Positions 15,416 to 19,988 of a DNA stretch of 19,988 bases are shown in pieces. Each line of letters begins with the position of its first letter. Positions within the stretch are counted from its first letter, which is position 1. The stretch lies in contig JAEEHG010000185.1 in assembly GCA_016280695.1 (NCBI GenBank), forward strand, positions 1-19,988, given 5' to 3'. This DNA is from Solobacterium sp. Its GTDB lineage: Bacteria; Bacillota_I; Bacilli_A; Erysipelotrichales; Erysipelotrichaceae. A program made the position numbers and the translations under genes. The notes under the pieces are model-generated. The model did not search any database, was not told the DNA's origin, and saw nothing but the letters and a program-made list of their open reading frames with translations.

Positions 15416-16453
15416 GTGAATCAGATTGTTATTACAGGACTTATCTCAGTGGCTGCATTCGGGTTGTTTGCCTACTCGTTTCATAAGGACAGAAGCAGAT
15501 ACCGCAACTGCAATCTTCTTTTTCTGGCACTGCTTTCGCTGATTCCTTTTACTGTGGCGCTATCCGGGGAAAACAGCGGCAGGGTTCTGTTTGTCATCGG
15601 CATGACGGTTTTTATTTCATTGATGATCGTTCCGTTCTTCCTGATTCATAACGGCATCGTGATGATCCGGCGTGAAGGCCATCAGATTGCGCATATGCTG
15701 TCACTGGTGCTGGGGCTCCTTATCCTGATCGGGGAAATCGCGACCATTGCCGCTGTGCTTATCTATTACACAGGGGACCCGGACCTGATCCCGGAAACAT
15801 CCCGGCTGTTTGTACGCGGGATCATGGTCTTTATCAGTGTTTCAGTCATATACGGATCCATGGCGTTTCTGATCTTCATGATCTACTCTGTTTTCCTGAT
15901 GATCATTCCGATAAAAAGGGACTTTGATTATGTCATTATCCTGGGGGCCGGACTGATTGACGGCAGCCGGATTTCCCGGCTGCTCAGAGACCGGCTGGAC
16001 AAAGCCATCGCGGTTTACCGACGTGATCCGACACCGCCTGTCCTGATTGCTTCCGGCGGGCAGGGCGGCGATGAAACCATTTCGGAAGCTGCCGCCATGA
16101 AGCACTATCTCGTGAACCGGGGCATCCCGGAAATGGATGTCCTCGTGGAAGACCAGTCGAAAAACACCTTGGAAAACCTGAAGAATTCCAAGGCAATTCT
16201 CGATGAGTTTGACGGGCGGAAATACACGGCGCTGGTCACCGGCAATTATCATGTGTACCGGGCTCTTCGGAATTGCCGGAAAATCGGCCTTGCGTGTACA
16301 GGAATCGGCAGCCGGGTTGCCTTCTATTTCTGGCCGAGTGCCCTGATCCGTGAATTCATCGCGGTTCATACCGAACCGAAACATGCCGTGTTATACGGAT
16401 CCGGCTGGCTGTTCTGGCTGCTGGTCGGGTTCAGGATTTTCGGCATAATATAA
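15416..16453 (+). CDS. membrane protein with DUF218 (YdcF/SanA/ElyC-like) domain
   Basis: Protein of 345 residues that starts at GTG (AGGGGAG seven bases upstream). The N-terminal half has about five hydrophobic helices (near 4-20, 33-49, 57-80, 92-117 and 132-165). The DUF218 Rossmann-like domain follows (about 173-330) with IILGAGLIDG, ASGGQGGDE, an SxNTxEN motif (DQSKNTLENL) and TGNYHVYRA. A last hydrophobic helix is at the C-terminus. Gram-negative ElyC and SanA, the characterised relatives, act in envelope polysaccharide metabolism and vancomycin tolerance; most Gram-positive members are uncharacterised. It follows the MATE fusion by 34 bases and is followed by a 113-base gap before the sigma gene, without a visible terminator. 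Confidence 0.85.
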   Translation: MNQIVITGLISVAAFGLFAYSFHKDRSRYRNCNLLFLALLSLIPFTVALSGENSGRVLFVIGMTVFISLMIVPFFLIHNGIVMIRREGHQIAHMLSLVLGLLILIGEIATIAAVLIYYTGDPDLIPETSRLFVRGIMVFISVSVIYGSMAFLIFMIYSVFLMIIPIKRDFDYVIILGAGLIDGSRISRLLRDRLDKAIAVYRRDPTPPVLIASGGQGGDETISEAAAMKHYLVNRGIPEMDVLVEDQSKNTLENLKNSKAILDEFDGRKYTALVTGNYHVYRALRNCRKIGLACTGIGSRVAFYFWPSALIREFIAVHTEPKHAVLYGSGWLFWLLVGFRIFGII

Positions 16454-16566
16454 TGTCAATTCCGGCCGGTAAGACAGAAAGCCGCATGACATGAACCAGT
16501 CAACGAAAAGTATTTTCACAGTAAAATCAACTGCAAGGAACGGCATATGACGAAGGAGAGAGGCAG

Positions 16567-17127
16567 ATGTCTGATGACCTGCTGTATCAAAAATATCTGA
16601 ACGGCGATCAAGCGGCCGGGGATGAACTTATGCTTCGCTACGGTGATTCCCTCACGGCCTATCTGGACGCTTTTCTTCATAATATACAGGATGCCGAAGA
16701 TCTGATGATCGATTGTTTTACCGTTATCCTTGTCAATAAACCCAGGATTGCGGAAGGCTGTTTCCGGGCATACCTTTTCAAGATGGCACGGAACATGGCA
16801 AACCGCCTCTGGAGGGTCCGGCTCAGAAGGAAGGAATTCAGCCTCGATGAGAATCTGATTGAGACACTGCCGGCTTATGATGAAACATCGCCGGAAGCCA
16901 TTTTTCACAGGAATGAGCGCAGCGCTGTTCTGCAGAAATGCCTGAACCGCATTGCCCCGCAGTACCGTGAAGCTCTTTGGCTGGTATATATGATGGATCT
17001 GCGTTACGCAGATGCCGCAATGGTCCTGGGATGCGGGACAAAGCGGGTGGAAAACTTATTGAGCAACGGGAAGGCAAGGCTTCGCCTGGAACTGGAAAAG
17101 GAGGGCATCACACATGCGGACATCTGA
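16567..17127 (+). CDS. ECF-like RNA polymerase sigma-70 family factor
   Basis: Protein of 186 residues with only regions 2 and 4, the ECF layout. Region 2 covers about 20-85, with DAEDLMIDCFTVIL for core binding and FRAYLFKMARNMANRLWR for -10 recognition. A short linker leads to region 4 (about 118-175: LNRIAPQYREALWLVY, then the helix-turn-helix DAAMVLGCGTKRVENLLSNG). AAGGAGAG lies six bases before the ATG. The stop overlaps the next gene by 14 bases, so the sigma factor and the small membrane protein are co-translated, the usual arrangement for a sigma/anti-sigma pair. The 113 bases upstream contain AACC and CAAC motifs and a TAAAAT (16522-16527), but no promoter can be fixed with confidence. 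The target regulon is unknown; the downstream surface-protein operon is a natural candidate. Confidence 0.9.
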   Translation: MSDDLLYQKYLNGDQAAGDELMLRYGDSLTAYLDAFLHNIQDAEDLMIDCFTVILVNKPRIAEGCFRAYLFKMARNMANRLWRVRLRRKEFSLDENLIETLPAYDETSPEAIFHRNERSAVLQKCLNRIAPQYREALWLVYMMDLRYADAAMVLGCGTKRVENLLSNGKARLRLELEKEGITHADI

Positions 17128-17437
17128 AGAACGTATACTGGAACTGCACGAGCGTATGAGTTTGATGCAGAGCCGGAAGCGGCACAATAAATACATCATG
17201 CAGTGCGCGGCCGCCGGGACTGCCTGTCTTGCCATCATGGTGCTGCTGGGGTTCGTTATTGCCGGGGCGCCGGTTCACAGCATGCCGGTCCGCCCGGACG
17301 GTATCTCTGCCAGCATCTTTGCGGATCATGCAGTACTGGGATATATCATCATTGCCCTGCTGGCATTCTGCCTGGGCGTATCGTTTACGATATTCTGTTA
17401 CCGGCTGCGGAAACACACGGAGGAACGCAATGATTGA
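17114..17437 (+). CDS. small two-helix membrane protein, candidate anti-sigma factor
   Basis: Protein of 107 residues. A charged N-terminal segment (1-27, EERILELHERM motif) would be cytoplasmic. It is followed by a helix (about 29-51), a short outer loop of roughly 20 residues, a second helix (about 73-96) and a basic tail. It is not a zinc-finger anti-sigma factor: no HxxxCxxC is present. AAGGAGG is nine bases before the ATG. It overlaps the sigma gene by 14 bases and the next gene by 8. Position and topology suggest that it holds the ECF sigma factor at the membrane and is the substrate of the PrsW protease encoded two genes on (inference). A clear paralogue is encoded at 18818-19153, sharing EER, LHxRM and the two-helix layout. 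Confidence 0.8.
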   Translation: MRTSEERILELHERMSLMQSRKRHNKYIMQCAAAGTACLAIMVLLGFVIAGAPVHSMPVRPDGISASIFADHAVLGYIIIALLAFCLGVSFTIFCYRLRKHTEERND

Positions 17438-18047
17438 AAGCATTGAAAATGCACTGCAAATCATCGTCCTGCTGATCTGTTCCGGAATCGCATTGTATCG
17501 GGCAATTGCCAATCACAGCCAGACATGGGTTTTGGCATTCCTGTTCTTCGGCAGCTGGCTTCTGGGGGATATTTACTGGCTGGTATGCCTGCTGTTTTAC
17601 GGCCAGACCCCGCAGATTTCCATCGTATCTGATCTGAGCTGGTATGGTTCCTATATTTTTCTGTATCTTCTGCTGTACCACAGCTCCGCCCCTGACAAAG
17701 ACAACAGAAAACACCGGCTTCCGTGGCTTGGCCCGGTCTTTGCGGCCGGAATGGCAGTCTTCTTCATAACGCAGGGCGAGCTTCTGAGTAATCTGATCTA
17801 TGCATCACTGATGGGGCTTCTTCTGTTTGCTGCCCTCAACCGGCAGATTGACCGGAAACGCTATCAGAACCAGCAATTATTGTCCAGTATGATCCTGCTG
17901 TTCTGCCTGCTTGAATACGGACTCTGGACCGCATCCTGTTTCTGGAAAACGGATACATTGTCCAATCCATATTACTGGTTTGACTTTCTTCTGACTGTCA
18001 GTTTTGTTTTCTTCCTCCCGGCAATCAAAAAGGCGGTGACAGAATGA
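17430..18047 (+). CDS. conserved-looking seven-helix membrane protein of unknown function
   Basis: I do not recognise a characterised family. The protein of 205 residues is almost entirely hydrophobic with about seven helices (near 8-25, 32-56, 66-84, 98-114, 118-136, 150-168, 178-199). Distinctive segments are FGSWLLGDIYWLVCLLFYG and SDLSWYGSYIFLYLLLY, with an aromatic-rich helix pair that could form a binding pocket. A basic loop (NRQIDRKRYQNQ) should face the cytoplasm. The frame is open further upstream, but the ATG at 17430 has GGAGG at the right distance, and the longer version would overlap the preceding gene extensively. It overlaps the preceding gene by eight bases and PrsW by four. 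The tight packing suggests a sensor or accessory role in the sigma pathway (inference). Confidence 0.75.
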   Translation: MIESIENALQIIVLLICSGIALYRAIANHSQTWVLAFLFFGSWLLGDIYWLVCLLFYGQTPQISIVSDLSWYGSYIFLYLLLYHSSAPDKDNRKHRLPWLGPVFAAGMAVFFITQGELLSNLIYASLMGLLLFAALNRQIDRKRYQNQQLLSSMILLFCLLEYGLWTASCFWKTDTLSNPYYWFDFLLTVSFVFFLPAIKKAVTE

Positions 18048-18673
18048 ATTATATTGAAAATTCCTATATCTGCCTGGCGGCGCCGGTCCTGCTGGCAATT
18101 CTGTGCCTGCGGGGCCCCGGGCGCAGAAGCCTTGCGTTCGTATTGTCGGGTATGACAGTCTGCCTGCTCTCGGCATATATCAGTACGTTTCTTGCCGGTT
18201 CGGCAGGTGTAGACCTGACAACCGCCTCTTATGAGATATCCCCGGCAGTTGAGGAGATCATGAAATCCCTGCCGCTGCTGTTTTACGTTCTGGTATTTGA
18301 ACCGGACAGGGGAACCGTTATTGCCGGGGCCCTGCTTGTGGCAGTCGGTTTTGCCACATTTGAGAACGTCTGTTTCCTGACATCCTACGGCACGTCAGAT
18401 CTGCTGCATCTGATGATCCGCGGCTTCGGTACGGGGGCCATGCACGTTGTATGCGGCATGATCATAGCTGTCAGCCTGCTTTATCTCTGGGACCGGCTGC
18501 GCCTGAGGATTGCCGGTACGTTCGCAGTCCTGTGTCTTGTTGTTACTTTTCATGCAGTCTTCAATATCTTCGTCAATCAGGCCGGTATCGTATTCTGGAT
18601 CGGCAGTCTAATACCGCTGATAGTGATTCTTGTATATCTGATATTCATCCGGAACAGAGTCGGCACAAGCTGA
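18044..18673 (+). CDS. PrsW-family glutamic intramembrane protease
   Basis: Polytopic membrane protein of 209 residues. It carries the PrsW signature series: SPAVEEIMKSLP (Glu70-Glu71, Lys74), GFATFENV (Glu107), Arg126, GTGAMHVVCG (His134) and TFHAVFN (His170, Asn174), all within predicted helices. In B. subtilis, PrsW makes the first cut in the anti-sigma factor RsiW and so releases SigW; the paired glutamates are essential. Here it closes a four-gene overlapping unit begun by an ECF-like sigma factor and a two-helix membrane protein, which strongly suggests the same job. The ATG overlaps the previous stop as ATGA. The upstream site (AAGGCGG) is weak, consistent with translational coupling. 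A terminator follows. The wider CPBP/CAAX protease superfamily is the alternative name. Confidence 0.88.
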   Translation: MNYIENSYICLAAPVLLAILCLRGPGRRSLAFVLSGMTVCLLSAYISTFLAGSAGVDLTTASYEISPAVEEIMKSLPLLFYVLVFEPDRGTVIAGALLVAVGFATFENVCFLTSYGTSDLLHLMIRGFGTGAMHVVCGMIIAVSLLYLWDRLRLRIAGTFAVLCLVVTFHAVFNIFVNQAGIVFWIGSLIPLIVILVYLIFIRNRVGTS

Positions 18674-18690
18674 TCTTTACTTCCGGTCCG

Positions 18691-18717
18691 CATCCCGGCA
18701 ACGGGATGTTTTTTTTT
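18691..18717 (+). terminator. intrinsic terminator after the sigma/PrsW operon
   Basis: The seven-base-pair stem CATCCCG (18691-18697) / CGGGATG (18702-18708) with a GCAA tetraloop is followed by nine T's (18709-18717). It is 18 bases downstream of the PrsW stop. Confidence 0.93.
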
Positions 18718-18737
18718 GCGCGTTTTTGAAAAAAATT

Positions 18738-18781
18738 CAGAAACAGGTTAGTGATTTCTGCTGTTTCCGGACACGTATTAT
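18738..18781 (+). promoter_or_regulatory. leader region with inverted repeat and candidate -10
   Basis: GAAACAG (18740-18746) and CTGTTTC (18761-18767) are inverted copies 14 bases apart. An overlapping alternative pairs CAGAAA (18738-18743) with TTTCTG (18755-18760). A TATTAT at 18776-18781 is a possible -10, but no standard -35 is visible. The region probably drives the surface-protein operon and may be read by an alternative sigma factor (inference). Confidence 0.35.
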
Positions 18782-18817
18782 GTGGAGGAGCATTTCAGAA
18801 AGGAGGGGTGTTCTGTG

Positions 18818-19153
18818 ATGACAGCAGAAGAAAGGGTTTCTTCCCTGCACAAACGGATGGATACCATGCGTAAAGTGCAGGAGCGCAGAAAAACAGGCGC
18901 TGCAGGAATACTCAGCATCGGCTTTGCTTCGTGCCTGCTCTTTCTGCTCCTGGCAGAAGGAACAGCCCATTCCAGCGGTGCAGGGATGTACAGCGGATCA
19001 TCATTGCTGTTTGAAGGGGCAGGAGGTTATGTCCTGGTCGCTGTCATTGCCTTTACAGCAGCCGTAATCACGACAGTACTGTGCATGCGCTATAAGAACA
19101 AGAATAAAGATACTCACGATAAATATAACCAGCAAGGGAGGAAATCATCATGA
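18818..19153 (+). CDS. small two-helix membrane protein, paralogue of the 17114-17437 product
   Basis: Protein of 111 residues. The N-terminal cytoplasmic segment carries EERVSSLHKRMDTM, matching EERILELHERMSLM of the earlier gene product. It is followed by a helix (about 26-46), a Gly/Ser-rich outer loop of about 22 residues, a second helix (about 69-91) and a long basic, Asn/Lys-rich tail. The start is ATG 18818 or the adjoining GTG 18815; both follow AAAGGAGGGG. A longer frame from GTG 18782 would place the ribosome site inside the gene, so it was not used. Its stop overlaps the ATG of the surface-protein gene (ATGA), so they are translationally coupled. It may control, help export or sense the surface protein. 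Function is inferred only from its paralogue and context. Confidence 0.8.
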   Translation: MTAEERVSSLHKRMDTMRKVQERRKTGAAGILSIGFASCLLFLLLAEGTAHSSGAGMYSGSSLLFEGAGGYVLVAVIAFTAAVITTVLCMRYKNKNKDTHDKYNQQGRKSS

Positions 19154-19988
19154 ATAAAACCCGTCTATTGAAAAGGATAATAAGCCTGTTGACAGTTTTG
19201 GTGCTGACCCTGGCGCTGATGCCCATCAACATTCTGACCCTGAAAGCAGGAGGAGCGGATGAGATTGAAGAGCCGGAAATGACTGAAACAATCACAGATG
19301 ATACACCGGTCGCGGCCGATGACACCGGTAACTCGTATGATGTAAGTTACGATTCCGGTGATTATTCCGTGCCGGCAGAACAAAGTGTAAATGATGTTCC
19401 ATATATTGAAGCTGTTGCTCAGGCTGCCGAACCGGTCACAGTACCGACGGTTGAACCGGCGGCAGAACCGATTGCAGAGAGAGTGACAGCGCCGGCTGTG
19501 GAGAGTGTAACAGAATCAGGCACTGAGACTGACAAAGCAGTGACGGTCACTCCGGAAAAGACCACGGATGAGCCGGGTGTTGATCCTGCCGCGGAAGCGT
19601 TGACAGATTCAGATGGAGATATGGCTGCAGAGGAAGCAGCAGAAATGACGGATGAGTCTTCTGCAGAAGAAATGGCAGAGCTGGCAGAAACAGTCACATA
19701 TACGGTAACCTTTGACGCAAACGGACATGGTACCGCGCCGGCAGATGTCACGGCAGAACAGGATGCCACCATCAGCGAACCGGATGCACTTTCAGAGGAC
19801 GGTTATACATTTACCGGTTGGTACAAGGAAGCTGCTGCAGATGAATTGTGGGATTTCGCAGAAGACAAAGTGACGGAAGATATCACCCTCTATGCAGGCT
19901 GGATAGAAGATGAACTGGCAGTAACTGAAGAGGCTGCTGTCACCTTTACTGTCTCCTTTGACGCAAATGGACATGGTACTGCACCGGA
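19150..19988 (+). CDS. secreted surface protein with InlB-type B repeats, partial at right edge
   Basis: The first 279 residues are visible; the frame is open to the edge. A Sec signal peptide (basic MNKTRLLKR, then a hydrophobic core to about residue 32) leads into a long Glu/Ala/Thr/Pro/Val-rich acidic low-complexity region (about 35-175), as in wall-spanning stalks. A complete InlB B-repeat (Listeria-Bacteroides repeat, Flg_new) follows: from YTVTFDANGHGTAP through DGYTFTGWYKE to ITLYAGW. A second repeat starts 82 residues later (FTVSFDANGHGTAP). Proteins of this kind are wall-anchored or secreted and often large adhesins; the C-terminal anchor lies outside the window. GGGAGGAAA precedes the ATG. 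Codon use is visibly richer in A-ending codons (gca, gaa, aca) than in the metabolic genes. Confidence 0.88.
   Translation, partial: MNKTRLLKRIISLLTVLVLTLALMPINILTLKAGGADEIEEPEMTETITDDTPVAADDTGNSYDVSYDSGDYSVPAEQSVNDVPYIEAVAQAAEPVTVPTVEPAAEPIAERVTAPAVESVTESGTETDKAVTVTPEKTTDEPGVDPAAEALTDSDGDMAAEEAAEMTDESSAEEMAELAETVTYTVTFDANGHGTAPADVTAEQDATISEPDALSEDGYTFTGWYKEAAADELWDFAEDKVTEDITLYAGWIEDELAVTEEAAVTFTVSFDANGHGTAP
19711..19986 (+). repeat. direct repeat of the InlB B-repeat coding unit
   Basis: The 30 bases from 19711 (beginning TTTGACGCAA) recur at 19957 with only synonymous changes at four positions, 246 bases (82 codons) apart. The spacing is a whole number of codons, so the unit encodes tandem protein repeats. 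More copies probably lie beyond the edge. Confidence 0.8.

Noticed and set aside
12374..17127. Idea that the ECF-like sigma factor is the target of the RsbW-like ATPases
   Set aside because: The sigma gene lies 113 bases beyond the cluster and overlaps its own membrane regulator candidate. RsbW-type proteins normally act on sigma-B/F-class factors with region 3, which this one lacks. Not excluded, but unsupported.
17229..17429. N-terminal extension of the seven-helix membrane protein
   Set aside because: It overlaps the candidate anti-sigma gene in another frame, and the ATG at 17430 has a well-spaced GGAGG.
18782..18817. GTG start for the second two-helix protein
   Set aside because: The strong ribosome site AAAGGAGGGG would lie inside the gene, and alignment with the paralogue begins at the later ATG.
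19711..19986. CRISPR or mobile-element repeat
   Set aside because: The repeat keeps reading frame, differs only at synonymous positions and encodes an InlB B-repeat; spacing and length do not fit CRISPR.

Overview
The window looks like chromosome of a Gram-positive (Bacillota) anaerobe, probably a gut Clostridia or Erysipelotrichia member of medium-high GC. The pointers are strong AGGAGG-type ribosome sites, a Firmicutes-type (class II) GalT, a type III pantothenate kinase, an SpoIIAA/SpoIIAB-like signalling set, a PrsW-type protease and an InlB/Listeria-Bacteroides-repeat surface protein. This is an inference from gene content. No rRNA, tRNA, CRISPR array, transposase or phage gene is visible. 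Coding density is high and no gene-free stretch exceeds 300 bases.

Region 1 (1-9561) is metabolic housekeeping in short transcription units. In order they are: an M20 amidohydrolase running off the left edge (minus strand); a CoA-disulfide reductase with a rhodanese tail; an M24 aminopeptidase abutting a ribokinase-like PfkB kinase; a YfcE-type phosphodiesterase (minus); the pantothenate kinase coaX; a sugar-nucleotidyltransferase-like gene (minus); and a maf-galT pair. Clear hairpin/T-tract terminators separate the units, two of them bidirectional between convergent genes. Divergent pairs share back-to-back TATAAT promoters.

Region 2 (9566-16453) is a same-strand cluster built on partner-switching parts. 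A membrane-anchored, outward-facing HAD phosphatase is followed by a free STAS protein, a STAS domain fused to an aminoglycoside-phosphotransferase-like kinase, a free SpoIIAB/RsbW-like ATPase, a Cof-type HAD phosphatase, a MATE transporter fused to a second SpoIIAB/RsbW-like ATPase, and a membrane DUF218 (YdcF/ElyC-like) protein. The cluster holds no PP2C phosphatase and no sigma-B/sigma-F gene. This suggests that the switch may act on the transporter or kinase rather than on a classic sigma factor (inference).

Region 3 (16567-18717) is a compact, translationally overlapping cassette: an ECF-like sigma factor, a small two-helix membrane protein (likely anti-sigma factor), an unrecognised seven-helix membrane protein and a PrsW-family intramembrane protease. 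This matches the logic of the B. subtilis SigW-RsiW-PrsW pathway.

Region 4 (18818 to the right edge) begins with a paralogue of the small two-helix protein. It is translationally coupled to a large secreted protein with an acidic low-complexity linker and InlB-type B repeats. The sigma cassette and this surface-protein operon are probably functionally connected.
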